Assembly: GCF_949987535.1 (NCBI RefSeq)
Contig: NC_080071.1
Location: forward strand, 26,186,236 to 26,250,235
Source: Balaenoptera acutorostrata
Taxonomy: Eukaryota > Chordata > Mammalia > Artiodactyla > Balaenopteridae
DNA length: 64,000 nucleotides
Reading direction: 5' to 3'
Position numbers and translations under genes: made by a program
Notes under the pieces: generated by a model
Seen by the model: the letters and a program-made list of their open reading frames with translations, nothing else
Database searches by the model: none
What the model was told of the DNA's origin: nothing
Part shown: positions 11,450 through 22,177 of the stretch, piece after piece
Layout of the letters: each line of letters begins with the position of its first letter
How positions within the stretch are numbered: the stretch's first letter is position 1

Positions 11450-11615
11450 ATTATAAATGGCTTGCACCACTCACTAACCTTGTCACCTGAGCCTTAATTT
11501 CTTCAGCTGCTGCTAAATGGGGATAAAAAGCTATGGCCAACAATTTGGGGATTGCTATGAGGATCAAGGATATGAGTTTTGTATACGGTCTGGAAGAGCC
11601 CAAGGCAGGTGATGA
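11450..11615 (+). repeat. MIR SINE fragment, plus strand
   Basis: 'ccactcactaaccttgtcac', then 'gagccttaatttcttcagct', then 'ggggataaaaagc' and 'gctatgaggatcaagg', follow the MIR core and 3' half in order. Divergence is high. Confidence 0.6.
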
Positions 11616-11910
11616 GAAATACTCCGTGAACTGCTCCTGCAGAGGACTGGGCCTAAGATGCATTCTCCTTAGACTGTGTCACAGATCATTATTTCCAAAT
11701 TAAATTTTGATATAACAGGGTTGCAAACAATATAGCAAGGTCAACAATGAAATACTATAGAATAGCACTGTACATGATTTTGTTCTTTGCTCAACACTTT
11801 GATAGAACAAGAGTGAATTTTGTCACTCAAAATATGCATATCAAAGTTTCAATGTGAATTAAGAATAACACAAAAAATAATATATAATAAGTATTATGAT
11901 GATAATTAAT
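11616..11910. other. Unannotated sequence
   Basis: Nothing recognised. The last part is an AT-rich 'ataatatataataag' stretch. Confidence 0.45.
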
Positions 11911-11914
11911 AATA

Positions 11915-12110
11915 TTTAAGTGAGCACCCAGTATGAGCCAGGCATTGAGCTAGTTTTCATTGAATCCTCATGACAACTCTATGAAGCAGGTACTAGCTGT
12001 TCAATAGATGAGGAAACTGAGGCCAGAAGAGCAGACGGCTAAAAATGGTCTCAGATACAAGTATGTATTGCAAAAACGTATCCAAGTCCACAAAGTACAT
12101 AAGTCAATCA
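11915..12110 (-). repeat. MIR SINE, minus strand
   Basis: 'cagtatgagccaggcattga', 'ttgaatcctcatgacaac', 'gatgaggaaactgaggccag' are all reversed MIR motifs in the correct order. The 5' part beyond 12,040 is degraded. Confidence 0.8.
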
Positions 12111-12264
12111 GCCAAGGTGAACACCACATCTGGCCCTCCCCAAGATACTCTACTATTCTACTCTACAATATTCTCTCCCACATTGTACTATATAATTTGA
12201 TGTAGTATTAGCATAAAATGTCATCTTCATACCACCCTTGTTTCTGATGTACCTAAGCATTTGT

Positions 12265-12400
12265 TTTTACTAACTCACCTAATAAATAAGCGTTGAGGGC
12301 CTTAGTATGTGTAAAGTACTATGCTATTTGCTATGGGGAATTCAAAGTTGATAACTCCTGCGTATCAGAGGAGCTGACACATGGCAACATGTCAACACTT
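12265..12400 (-). repeat. L2 3' fragment, minus strand
   Basis: 'cctaataaataagcgttgag', then 'gtgtaaagtactatgctatt' and 'gcgtatcagaggagctgaca' parallel the reversed L2 3' terminus (ageing 'gagcacctactatgtgccagg' and 'ctcatggagctta' motifs). The match is moderate. Confidence 0.55.
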
Positions 12401-12474
12401 GGTCAAAGCAGTGTACAAGGTGGAATCTGGGCAGAAGAATGCGACATAAGCACCAGCCAACATCTAGGTTCCAA

Positions 12475-12660
12475 GCCTGCCTTTCAGACCTCTTCTCCCA
12501 CTCAACATCAACAAAAGCTCCTTGGAGCTCCCTGAAGCGTATTCGAGTTCCACCTCTTTTTTCATAATGTTCACTCTCTAAAACCCACAAATCTTTTAAG
12601 GCCCAAGACCAGTCCCACCTCTTCTGAAAATTTCACTGATCTCTCATCCTTCAAGCTTCT
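12475..12660 (+). repeat. L2 fragment, plus strand
   Basis: 'ttaaggcccaagaccagtcc' and 'cacctcttctgaaaatttca' then 'ctgatc' resemble the L2 region upstream of the 3' end ('aagacccagctcaaatgcca', 'cctcctccatgaagccttcc'). The copy is diverged, and it may form one older element with the L2 pieces at 12,950 and 13,250. Confidence 0.5.
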
Positions 12661-12709
12661 CTCCTTTTCTTTTCTTTTCTTTCTTTCTTTCTTTTTTTTT
12701 TTTTTTTTT
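12661..12709 (+). repeat. Polypyrimidine tract (CTTTT)n/(CTTT)n/T
   Basis: Units of TTTTC and CTTT grade into a T run of about 19. It is a simple repeat, or the A-rich tail of a minus-strand element whose body is not visible. Confidence 0.9.
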
Positions 12710-12759
12710 GCACATATTACTTTAGAATTGAGAGGTAGAAAAGGAGGGAGCGACAACAA

Positions 12760-12872
12760 ACACAGAGTGCCTGTCAAGTGTTAGGTACTTTACATATGGT
12801 ATTTCATTTTATTCTAACAAACCCGTAAAGCAGGCATCATTTGTTCCCATTTTACAGATTCAAACCATATCT
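12760..12872 (-). repeat. MIR SINE fragment, minus strand
   Basis: 'caagtgttaggtactttaca', 'ttattctaacaaaccc', and 'ttcccattttacagattcaa' are reversed MIR 3'-half motifs. The remaining core is missing. Confidence 0.65.
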
Positions 12873-12944
12873 ATTTTTTCCAGACTATCTCTTTACCCTT
12901 CATCATATACCAGTTTAGTCAAGCTTCAGCTACTGTTTTCTATG

Positions 12945-13050
12945 TGTGAGCACCTTATATCATTTAGAATGTAGGCTCCCTGAAAGTAGGGACATGTGTA
13001 ATTTCCCTTTAACCATCACTCTGTCACCCCAAGTGGCTTTATACATGGGG
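12945..13050 (+). repeat. L2 3' end fragment, plus strand
   Basis: 'agaatgtaggctccctgaaa' followed by 'gtagggacatgtgtaattt' is the plus-strand L2 3' motif (agaatgtaagctccctgagg, gcagggac). Confidence 0.7.
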
Positions 13051-13249
13051 AAAAAATGCTATAAGGCACAAGAATGCTTCTTGATTACTAATTCCTACAA
13101 ACACTTCTTCAGCCAACCAATCAACCGGTCTTCTGCTTTACACAAAACACAACTTGGTTTGCCCCTCCATTTTCCTCCTGTATATTGTGCTATTGTGCTA
13201 CCCATTTGGGGTAGCTCATTGCCCCTCCATATTCATTAACTCCCCCAAA

Positions 13250-13560
13250 GATACAGATCAAAACTGACCCCTCCAAGAAGTCATTCCTCCATCTAAATTA
13301 CATCATTCTTTGTTTTCTACTTTTTTTTTTAGGACTTAAACTTTTCCATTTCTCATGCCTTTCTCTGCACACACTAATACACTGCTTTGATAACTAATAA
13401 ATCCTTTCATAGGCCCCAGCTGTTTGCCTAAGGAGACTATAATCCTTAAGTGTGGGACCCAGGATTTCATCTCCTGTGCTGCTCCCAGAATACCTAGCAG
13501 GATGCTCTCTGTACACAGCAGGCATCATGTTCACTCACAATCAATGTGGAAAGACTAGTC
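13250..13560 (+). repeat. L2 3' region, plus strand
   Basis: 'cctccaagaagtcattcctc' marks the L2 segment upstream of the 3' end. Near the end, 'cccagaatacctagcaggat' and 'gtacacagcaggcatcatg' match the L2 terminus 'cccagcgcctagaacagtgc' and 'cacatagtaggtgctc'. An internal T run sits at 13,321-13,330. Confidence 0.65.
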
Positions 13561-13981
13561 ACTCCGGTTACATGGCGGACAAGCCCCCTTTCTCGTCTTC
13601 ACAGTTGCTAGCCTTATGATTTAATCTGAACAAAAGCACACAGTCTTCTTCACAGGATCATTTGGATATTCTTTTGCTATCTGACATAGTTCTGTTAGTG
13701 GTCAGTAGTGTCGACACTAAATTTAACTGTTGTCCTAAGAACACCGGTTTTAGAAAAATCTTAAAATATTTGGTTATAGCATTTAATAGCAATAAACAGT
13801 CTAGATCTTTAGACACAAACTTAGTACCTCTAGTTCTATCGGCTCATATTACTCAAAGACCTTTTGCTTCTCTAGGTATACACAGGGCATCATTCTTTAC
13901 ACTTGATGGGCCTGATCTGATCTTCCTCTATCCTATTTCTCCCCCTCTACTCTGACAGTTCCTTCCTTCCATCAAAAATGT
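13561..13981. other. Unannotated sequence
   Basis: A 97-codon plus-strand frame (13,662-13,955) is present, but it is hydrophobic and matches nothing recognised. No splice sites support it. Confidence 0.45.
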
Positions 13982-13993
13982 CTAGGATTTCTT

Positions 13994-14213
13994 TTTTCTC
14001 ATATTTATTTATTTTATTTATTTATTTGGTTGAGCTAGGTCTCAGTTGCGGCAGGCGAGCTCCTTAGCTGTGGCTCGAGGGCTCCTTAGTTGCGGCAAGC
14101 AAACTTTTAGTTGGGGCATGCATGTGGGATCTAGTTCCCTGATCAGGGATTGAACCCGGGCCCTCTGCTTTGGGAGTGCGGAGTCTTAACCACTGCGCCA
14201 CCAGGGAAGTCCC
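13994..14213 (-). mobile_element. CHR-1-like tRNA-derived SINE, minus strand
   Basis: The right end is the reversed SINE head 'cgccaccagggaagtcccc'. The reversed B box is visible at about 14,148-14,158 (ttgaacccggg), and 'ccctgatcaggg' is diagnostic of the CHR-1 type rather than the CHR-2 type. The left end is a T/A-rich tail. A 12-bp perfect target-site duplication, CTAGGATTTCTT, flanks it (13,982-13,993 and 14,214-14,225). It carries an internal pol III promoter and depends on L1 machinery. Confidence 0.95.
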
Positions 14214-14379
14214 CTAGGATTTCTTACTGATTTAAACTCTGATAGAAAGTTTCCTCTTTCAAAGAAATTACTGAATGACTTAGAAGCCTTAGTCATGATA
14301 AATATAACCAATCTACAGTTCAGTCAAGTATTTTAAAAGTGCCTATGTATTCTTCACCTGACACAGTTTTCTAGGAGCA

Positions 14380-14885
14380 TTATGGCTGCCTATCAAGGAG
14401 GCATAATGTATTGTACTGTCTACAGGAGGGCAGATGGACACTTAAAAATAACTACAACTATATGTTAAGTTCTTTAACTGAGTATAAATAAAGTTCTGGA
14501 ACCATAAAAAAGAAAGAGCTTACTCTCACCATGAGATAGCAGACAAGTTCCCTAAGTGGACAAAAGATCCAAGAATGAAGGTAATTCCAAGTAATGGAAA
14601 TATATACAAAGATGAAAAACATGGAAGGAGCTTCCAGACAAGAATGGTCATTCTATGTCACGCTCAGAAATTTGACTGTCATCCTCAAGGGTAGTGATAT
14701 TTGATAAGATGTGAATTTTACCTCAGTGTGAAAGACAAACTATGGAAGTGACTAGAAGGAAGGAAAACAGAAACAGAGAAATGAGTCCTAAATGAGTCTT
14801 AGAGAGAAATGGAAATTACCAGATTAGAAGGAAGTCAAGATTTCAAAGATGACAAGGAAGTAGAAACACAGATTCAAGTGGCCAA
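14380..14885 (-). repeat. L2 fragment, minus strand
   Basis: The order of purine-rich blocks (gagaggagggcagatggac-like start, 'agcaagttccctaag'-like middle, 'tttgactgtcatcctcaagg', 'cctaaatgagtcttagagag') parallels the reversed L2 3' third, including the 'tttggctttcatcctgaggg' equivalent. Divergence is high, so borders are approximate. Confidence 0.5.
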
Positions 14886-15235
14886 ATACATTAACAAATA
14901 TAAATAAAATTATAATTTTTCCCTGTATTTGAGCTTCCAACATAAATTATAATTAACAAAAGTATAGGCTATAAAAAGATAAATGTCTTACCTACACTCT
15001 TCAAATTTCATATACTTTAAGGTTTTCTTTAGAAAAATAGTTAGATCAAGAAAGCAGACAGAAAACAAGCACCTAACTTTCTTCATGCCCCCAAAACCTT
15101 AAAATGACAAGAAGGAGAAGAAGGAGGAAGAGAAAGAAAATAAAGAGATAATTTCCTTACTAAGAAAGAAGAAATCATTTCTTTTTTTTGCCATGCTGGG
15201 ATATAAGAAAGGTACCTTCAGTATACCATAAATTA
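14886..15235. other. Unannotated AT-rich sequence
   Basis: Nothing recognised. A short purine-rich (gaagaaggagg) stretch lies at about 15,110-15,140. Confidence 0.45.
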
Positions 15236-15925
15236 AAAGAATCTCTAGAAGCTAGAAATCATTGGGATTAGACTGATAAGAGCACAAGAAACTATAGCCA
15301 GAATTTGTGTATAAGAGAAAAGATGGTGAAGACAGATCCAGAGAACTTAGGTTTAGAGTATATTTAGAGAAAATATAAGGTCATCTTAAATACTATATAA
15401 ATACTTAAGACAAAAGGAATGTAGAGGATGAGGCAACCCAGAACTTCCAAACATTACTGTAATAAACAAAGCTAACAACTAATAAACAGTATAGAAGATA
15501 AAGTTGAGAAAATGTCTCTCACAATGTGAAGGGAAAAGTCAAAGAAACGAAAAGAAAAAGAAACCATGGAGGAACAATCTAAACAGATCAACACACATAG
15601 AATATGAGTTACAGAAAGAGTAAAACAAGAAAGCACAAGGAATAAGAAAGAAAAGACAGAAGTTCCCTGAGCTGAATAAAGTTACAAATTTTAAACTAAA
15701 AGTGCCCCCCGATGGCTAATTTGAACAAAAAAGTAGTCATGTTAGACAAATAGTGGGAAATGTGACAAATTCAAAGAGAAAAGATAAAATTCCTAACACT
15801 TCCTGAGAGAGGAATTATCGTTTACCTGCAAGGTATGAGAATCAGACTGGCATCAAAATATTATCCAGTTTCTCAATATCCCCCATGAACGTTGGCACAA
15901 AAATCCTTAAAAAATAACGGAAACA

Positions 15926-16228
15926 GGGCTTCCCTGGTGGCACAGTGGTTGAGACTGTGCCTGCCAATGCAGGGGACACGGGTTCGAGCCCCGGTCTGGG
16001 AAGATCCCACATGCCGTGGAGCAACGAGGCCCGTGAGCCACAACTACTGAGCCTGCGCGTCTGGAGCCCGTGCCCCACAACAAGAGAGGCCATGACGGTG
16101 AGAGGCCCGCACACCGCGATGAAGAGTGGCCCCCGCTCGCCGCAACTGGAGAAAGCCCTCGCACAGAAACGAAGACCCAACACAGCCATAAATAAATAAA
16201 TAAATAAATTTATAAAAAATAAATAAAT
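15926..16228 (+). mobile_element. CHR-2-type tRNA-derived SINE, plus strand
   Basis: The head is GGGCTTCCCTGGTGGCACAG and the pol III B box GGTTCGAGCC lies at 15,981-15,990. The body runs to the 'acccaacacagcc' end and an (AAAT)n tail with a second A/T tract. It is flanked by AAATAACGGAAACA (15,912-15,925) and AAATAACAGAAACA (16,229-16,242), a 14-bp target-site duplication with one mismatch. The body is close to its relatives at 16,658, 20,653, 21,817 and 53,244, which suggests a fairly young subfamily. Confidence 0.97.
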
Positions 16229-16657
16229 AAATAACAGAAACAAAAGGAGGTCAGAAATCCATTTTTGCAGGAACACCATACCTCTGTAGCAGTGGGAAGT
16301 CATTATATTAAGAAAAATTTCACACCTTCCCATATCCCTTAGCTTAGAAGAATTAAAGACTGAAAATAAAATTTAAACACAAAAAAGGAAAAGTCTTTTT
16401 AACTTAGTACTTAAACTGTGACTGTCTTCCTCGTGAACCTCCTATAAATATGTTCCAAGAAAAACCCACTGCTTTGAAGATGAATAACAAAACAGAACCA
16501 TCATCGAATCTGTACAAACATACTATGAATGGGAAGAAAGGAGAAAAGGCACAGGAAAAACAAATGGCAGATGAGGACTACTTGCAAGAAAAGTACTGCC
16601 AAAGAACAGATAAAATTTAAGATCATACATTAAACCAAGAACAAAAAATAATTAATG

Positions 16658-16949
16658 GGGGGCTTCCCTGGTGGCACAGTGGTTGAGAATCTGCCTGCCA
16701 ATGCAGGGGACACGGGTTCGAGCCCTGGTCTGGGAAGATCCCACATGCCGCAGAGCAACTAGGCCCGTGAGCCACAGCTACTGAGCCTGCGCGTCTGGAG
16801 CCTGTGCTCTGCAACAATAGAGGCCGTGATAGTGAGAGGCCCGCGCACCACGATGAAGAGTGGCCCCCGCTTGCCGCAACTGGAGAAAGCCCTCGCACAG
16901 AAACGAAGACCCAACACAGCCAAAAATAATTAAATAAATTAATTTTTAA
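16658..16949 (+). mobile_element. CHR-2-type tRNA-derived SINE, plus strand
   Basis: It has the same head and body as the copy at 15,926, with the B box at 16,715-16,724. The tail is 'aaaaataattaaataaatta' then an A run. A short repeat AATTAATG occurs just before the head (16,650-16,657) and after the tail (16,954-16,961), consistent with a target-site duplication in A-rich old L1 sequence. Confidence 0.95.
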
Positions 16950-17334
16950 AAAAAATTAATGAAGCAAAATCGTATCTGTTCACACACAAAGCAGACAATT
17001 AAAAGGATAGAGAAGAAACACCAAGACAGTAAGAGGAGATGAAACATCAGCTAGCAGAGCTCCAGAGATTTAATTGCTATGTATTGAAATCCATCAAAGT
17101 CGAGGTAATAGATGACAGATACAAAAATGCAACCAAAGAGAGAAGAAAACTGTTTTAAATTTAAGAAGTATTAGAAACAGAGAACTAAAGACAAGTAAAA
17201 GAGATCTATACATGTGTAACTGGAATCTCCCCAGAAGAAAATCAAAATAATGGAAAGGAATAAATATATAAAAATAAAATATAAGAAAACTTTTTATAAT
17301 AAAATACCTACTGAAATATGAAATAGATATATAG

Positions 17335-17431
17335 ATATGCATATATATGTATAACTGAAATCACTTTGCTGTACACCTGAAACTTACACAACATTGTAAA
17401 TCAACTCTACCTCAATTAAAAAAAAAAAAGA
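17335..17431 (+). mobile_element. Cetartiodactyl L1 3' terminus
   Basis: 'atcactttgctgtacacctg', 'aaacttacacaacattgtaa' and 'atcaactctacctcaatt' followed by a 12-A tail are the 3' untranslated end of the L1 lineage found in cetartiodactyls. Only about 95 bp remain, so this is an extremely 5'-truncated copy. Confidence 0.85.
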
Positions 17432-18925
17432 TTAGAGGGGCACATCAGAAACTCATTCCATACAAAGTTTACTTCTAAAAGAATTTAAGTATTTTCCTCT
17501 TAATAGGCTCTGATAGCCATATATTATTTTGCTCTGAAACGAGGGTTCAACATTCCACTAAAGGCGTGTTTCATTCTCTGTTGAGAGAAGGACATCTTCA
17601 TACTTTCTGTGTAGATATGATTACGACTAAGATAAAATACGTCAGTATACTTTAGGGAAAAGCAATATAAGAGTTCCACTGTCTGAAAATAAGAATAGAG
17701 TTGTGCAGTGGGTTGGTCTATTATCCCAACATGGAGAATTAAGCTACTTGTGTAATGTTCATTGATAATTTGTCCACAGCTTAATAGGTATTTAGCAATA
17801 CACTAGGAACAATAGTAAGCATATGCGATATTTTGTAAAAATTTATTAGTGTATTTCTAGCTATAAAATACAGAATGTAGAAGTCCGTATAGAGTGGTGT
17901 GAAAGCTTCAGTTGTAGTGTAACAGTAGGGAAATTTCAAACAAGATTTTAGGAAAAGAGTGACAATTATCACTCCATTCCTTATATTTCTATTGAGGGAT
18001 GCATATTTTACTATACTCAGTTAATCTCTTCATTCTCTTCCACAGTCTTTCTTTCCCCTACAGAAGAATGAGTAAGTTACAAAATAGGTAACAATGAGTT
18101 TAAAAAAAAAAAAAAACTGTATTAATTTAGCTCAAACAATTGGCTCCATCTTGCATATCTTGCCTGCCACACTGACCAATAAATGGACATTGAGCTCTTT
18201 ACCCTCACATGGCAAACGTAGTCGTAACTGAACCTAGGTTATGTCTCTCAAGACAAGACTGAAATGTTATTTCCTTCTTGTAATCTTATTTTCAGACCTG
18301 ACAAGGTTTGAGGCTGGCCACTGGTACCCTATCATTCCCCGAAAGATTCTGCAGACCCATTTCACTCAGATGTGGGAGTCAAGGTCTGTTTTGTATGAAA
18401 AGTGAGTGGGTAGCTGGGAAACGAATAGAAAGTTCAAGTTTTCCTTATGGTCTATATTGATTTCCCTATTCCAAATTTACTACTAATAAATCTGAAACAC
18501 TATTTTAATGCTTAAAACATAAAATAAAATACATATTGAAGGGCACACGTCCCCAGAGAAACTCATTTTAATAGTCAACAGTAAAATGCCCCACTTTATT
18601 GGACTTGAAATTTACAGAATGCTTTGGACATCAAGGCAAAAAAGCCCCAGTAGCTCATTAGGGGGAAATCAATCTGTTGCAGTATTTCTCCACAATAACA
18701 TTCAACAAGTTTCAGTGGACCCCACTGTCTTTTAGTTACTCCACTGGATGGAGTAATGCTCATGAAATCCTTGGGGAAAGAAAATAGAAATGAGATTTTT
18801 TTAATCTAGCAAAACTCATTGACTGTAAAGGTAACAGACAATATTCAAAAGTTTTGAACATATGAAAGCACATAAAATCTTGTTCCCATGGAACCTTCTT
18901 GAGGAATTTACTAGGAGATAAATTG
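17432..18925. other. Unannotated AT-rich sequence
   Basis: About 1.5 kb contains no repeat, exon or RNA gene that I can recognise. A 13-A run lies at about 18,102-18,114. Confidence 0.5.
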
Positions 18926-19605
18926 CAGTCATCCGAGAGCCAGCTGGAAAATTCAAAGTAAAAGGACTATAATAAATACCAAAACTAATTATGGGACTAA
19001 ATCCCTATGTAATTATGTTGCTATAATAAAATATAAGTAATATAAGCCTTAAAATGCAGAAATGATAAAAGAAACATGGAAAGATAAAAGCTGAAGGAGG
19101 AAAAACATGGAATGTTACTGAGATCAAAAGATATTATTTTAAAACTGATAAATCACAGGAGAATTTAACTAAATTATTTTATAATGCTAAAATCAGCTGG
19201 TAGAAAATGGAGGAGGAAGAAGAAAAATATTAATTTTATTATTGCTCCTTAGAGGGGATTAACAGATAATGTTTAAAGAAATAAGAGGTTGAAGGGTTTC
19301 CATGTAGTTATAGTCGTAATGATAACAGAAATATAAACCTTTCTAATTAAAAGAACGCAATGCTAAGAAGGCAGAACACCTTGTAAATTTTCTTCAAAAC
19401 CTATAAATTTTAAAACATAATATAAAATAGTATAACAGTATTAGCACCAAACTTTTATGTTATCTCAATAAATGTTAGAGGGCCAAACTTACCTACTGAA
19501 AGAAAACAAACTTTCCATTTGAATCATAAAGCAGATTCCACTCTATTCAGTGGGAAAGAGACTCCTATAACCCAGTGACTGAGAAAGTTTGAAAACAAAG
19601 AATGT

Positions 19606-19705
19606 GGTGGGGGTAAGGGGGGGGGGGGGTGGGCGAGAAAGAGAAAAAAGAAAGAAGGGAAGGAGGGATGGAGAAAGAACAGAGGGAGGGAGGGAAGGAA
19701 AGAAT
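19606..19705 (+). repeat. G-run and purine-rich simple repeat
   Basis: A 13-G run (19,617-19,629) is flanked by other G blocks (GGTGGGGG before, TGGG after). It is followed by about 70 nt of A/G sequence with GGAA and GGGA units up to 19,705. The strand is almost pure purine, inside the old L1 block. Confidence 0.9.
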
Positions 19706-20061
19706 ACAGTGGTCAATATCATGCAAGACTGAACTCAGGATAGAAAAGCACTAAACAAGCAATGAAGAAAACTTTAATGCTAAAAGATGTGATTCACAAT
19801 AAAAAATATATTGGTTATGAATGTCTAGGTGTCATACAATACACATAGGTATAGGAGATATAAGGAAAATCGGATAGAGACACACTATTAATAGACGACT
19901 ATCCAACCCTCTCAAACCATGATGAACAGGTGTATTAAAAAGTAGATATAAATATGAAAAATATAAATAGGCTAATATAAACAACAAAATAGATTTAACT
20001 GTTACATTTTGAATTCTAATGTTAAGTCAGAGAATATAACTTCTCTTTAAGAAAATGCTTA

Positions 20062-20420
20062 GGGCTTCCCTGGTGGCGCAGTGGTTAAGAATCTGCCTGC
20101 CAACGCAGGGGACACGGGTTCGAGCCCTGGTCTGGGAAGATCCCACATGCCGCGGAGCAACTAAGCCCGTGCGCCACAACTACTGAGCCTGAGCTCTAGA
20201 GCCCGCGAGCCACAGCTACTGAGCCCGCATGCTACAACCTACTGAAGCCCGCGTGCCTAGAGCCTGTGCTCCGCACAAGAGAAGTCACTGCAATGAGAAG
20301 CCCGCACACCGCAATGAAGATTAGCCCCTGCTTGCTGCAACTAGAGAAAGTCCGTGCGCAGCAACGAAGAACCAATGCAGCCAAAAATAAATAAATAAAA
20401 TAAATACATTTATTTAAAAA
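20062..20420 (+). mobile_element. CHR-type SINE, longer and older variant, plus strand
   Basis: Head GGGCTTCCCTGGTGGCGCAG and B box GGTTCGAGCC (20,117-20,126) are intact. The second half differs from the other copies: it carries an extra 'gccacagctactgagcccgc' block and 'gaagcccgcgtgcctagagc', and is more diverged. The tail is (AAAT)n with extra A/T. Flanks TTAAGAAAATGCTT and TTAAAAAAAAAAACTT are only imperfectly similar, so the target-site duplication is uncertain. Confidence 0.93.
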
Positions 20421-20652
20421 AATTAAAAGGTTAAAAAAAAAAACTTGGTCCCATTTTAGGTCACAGATAAAACCCCAATAAATTCTAATAGTGGAAAGAA
20501 TGCCGACAACAGTTTCTGATCACAGTACAATAAAATGAAAAATTACTAATAAAATCTGGGGTTAGGAAAAATTTTAAGACTCTTTACATAACTCTCCAAA
20601 GAAAAAAATAAAAGTTGAAATTGCAGAATATCTATATAATACTACTACTACT

Positions 20653-20960
20653 GGGCTTCCCTGGTGGTGCAGTGGTTGAGAATCTTCCTGCCAATGCAGG
20701 GGACACGGGTTCGAGCCCTGGTCTGGGAGGATCCCACATGCCGCGGAGCAACTGGGCTTGTGAGCCACAATTACTGAGCCTGCGCGTCTGGAGCCTGTGC
20801 TCCACAACAAGAGAGGCCGCGATAGTGAGAGGACCTCGCACCGCCATGAAGAGTGGCCCCCGCTTGCCACAACTGGAGAAAGCCCTCGCACAGAAACGAA
20901 GACCCAACACAGCCATAAATAAATAAATAAATACATTTATTTTTAAAATAAATAAATAAA
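20653..20960 (+). mobile_element. CHR-2-type SINE, plus strand
   Basis: Standard head, B box (20,708-20,717), body and (AAAT)n tail. A perfect 14-bp duplication TAATACTACTACTA flanks it (20,637-20,650 and 20,961-20,974), in the middle of a decayed L1 ORF2. Confidence 0.97.
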
Positions 20961-21816
20961 TAATACTACTACTAATAAGAATAATGAATTTAATGAAAAC
21001 ACTACACATCACATCTTTTACTGCTAACAGTTCTCACACTATAATTCATAGCCTTAAACACATATCTATTAATAAACAAGAATGAAAATAAATTCATTAG
21101 TATCCAAAATTTAGAAAATATCATTAAGTTAAATCTGAGGAAAGCAGAAAGAAGAAATTTAGTAAAAATAAAAGTAGAAATTAAAACTTGGAAAAAATGC
21201 AAAATGTAGAACTAATAAATAAATCCAAGATCTGATCTTTGGGGGGAAAAAATAAAATAGATAAATAGTGAAACAAATCAAGGGGGAAAAAAGTGAAAGT
21301 AACAATATATAAAATAAGAAATAATACTAGAGAAATGAAGAAGCAATTAAAAGAATATTAAGAAAATACTTCCCACAATTTTATGTAAATAAAATCTGGA
21401 TGAAATTGATAATTCTCTAGGACAATATAATTTATACATATTGAATCCAGCAAACAGAAAATTCAAAGACATTAATTACGATAGAAGAAAGAGAGCAAGT
21501 TGTCAAAGAGCTATTCCCCAAAAAGGTAGGCCAGTACAGATAGTTTATTTTACAGAGAAATTCTACATAACCTTTAAGGAACAGATGATGTCTCTGTTTT
21601 TCAAACTGTTTCAGAGTAAAGAAAATGTGTAATTATAGCCAAGAAAGTTAGAAGAACAAGATCAATAAGTGTCTTTCTATACCTGACATACCTAACATAA
21701 TATAAAAAGGCAGTCATCCAATTTTTAAAAAGTTACCTACAGATCCATGTGTATATGCAACAGTTGGTACTGAAAATCAAGGGAGAAAGGATGAGATACT
21801 CAAAAAAGACTGACTC

Positions 21817-22130
21817 GGGCTTCCCTGGTGGCGCAGTGGTTGAGAATCTGCCTGCCAATGCAGGGGACACGGGTTCGAGCCCTGGTCTGGGAGGATCCCA
21901 CATGCCACGGAGCAGCTGGGCCCGTGAGCCACAACTACTGAGCCTGCGCGTCTGGAGCCTGTGCCCCGCAACGGGAGGGGCCGCGATAGTGAAAGGCCCG
22001 CACACCGCGATGAAGAGCGGTCCCCGTACCGCGATGAAGAGCGGTCCCCGCACCGCGATGAAGAGTGGCCCCCGCTTGCCGCAACTAGAGAAAGCCCTCG
22101 CACGAACCGAAGACCCAACACAGCCAAAAA

Positions 22131-22175
<45 letters not shown>
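21817..22175 (+). mobile_element. CHR-2-type SINE with internal 24-bp triplication
   Basis: Head, B box (21,872-21,881), body and a long (AAAT)n tail of about 50 nt are present. A perfect 13-bp duplication AAAAGACTGACTC flanks it (21,804-21,816 and 22,176-22,188). The body differs from its relatives by three tandem copies of a 24-bp unit where the others have one: 22,004-22,027, 22,028-22,051 and 22,052-22,075 (see the next entry). Confidence 0.97.
22004..22075 (+). repeat. Three tandem 24-bp units inside a SINE
   Basis: Each unit begins ACCGCGATGAAGAG and ends in the CCCCG stretch. The first two units differ from the third at a few bases (GCGGTCCCCG against GTGGCCCCCG). Because 24 is a multiple of three, any frame across the SINE gains exact 8-residue repeats. 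Confidence 0.95.

Positions 22176-22177
<2 letters not shown>

Larger units (their letters stand above)
15240..17330 (+). repeat. Ancient L1/HAL1-type sequence, interrupted by two SINEs
   Basis: The A-rich plus strand matches the ORF1-region style of old L1 or HAL1 elements. Examples are 'ttccctgagctgaataaagt', 'tttgaacaaaaaagtag', and 'atgagaatcagactggcatc' before the first SINE, and 'aactggaatctccccagaag' near 17,220. Reading frames are destroyed. The pieces may belong to more than one old element. CHR SINEs at 15,926 and 16,658 are later insertions into it. Confidence 0.6.

Noticed and set aside
13184..13222. Small inverted repeat GCTACCC and its complement with a 5-nt loop
   Set aside because: A 7-bp arm is common by chance in 64 kb.
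15926..16000. tRNA-like head with A and B boxes at each SINE
   Set aside because: The boxes are the internal pol III promoter of the SINE. The cloverleaf is not intact and these are not tRNA genes.
15842..16333. 163-codon minus-strand frame, and similar frames at 20,574-21,012 and 21,733-22,206
   Set aside because: They lie across CHR SINEs and their A/T tails. The same peptide (MAVLGLRF and GSNPCPLHWQ blocks) recurs at each SINE, so these are translations of repeats, not genes.
22117..22175. AAAT tandem array resembling a microsatellite or CRISPR-like array
   Set aside because: It is the A/T tail of the SINE, directly followed by the target-site duplication. There are no spacers.
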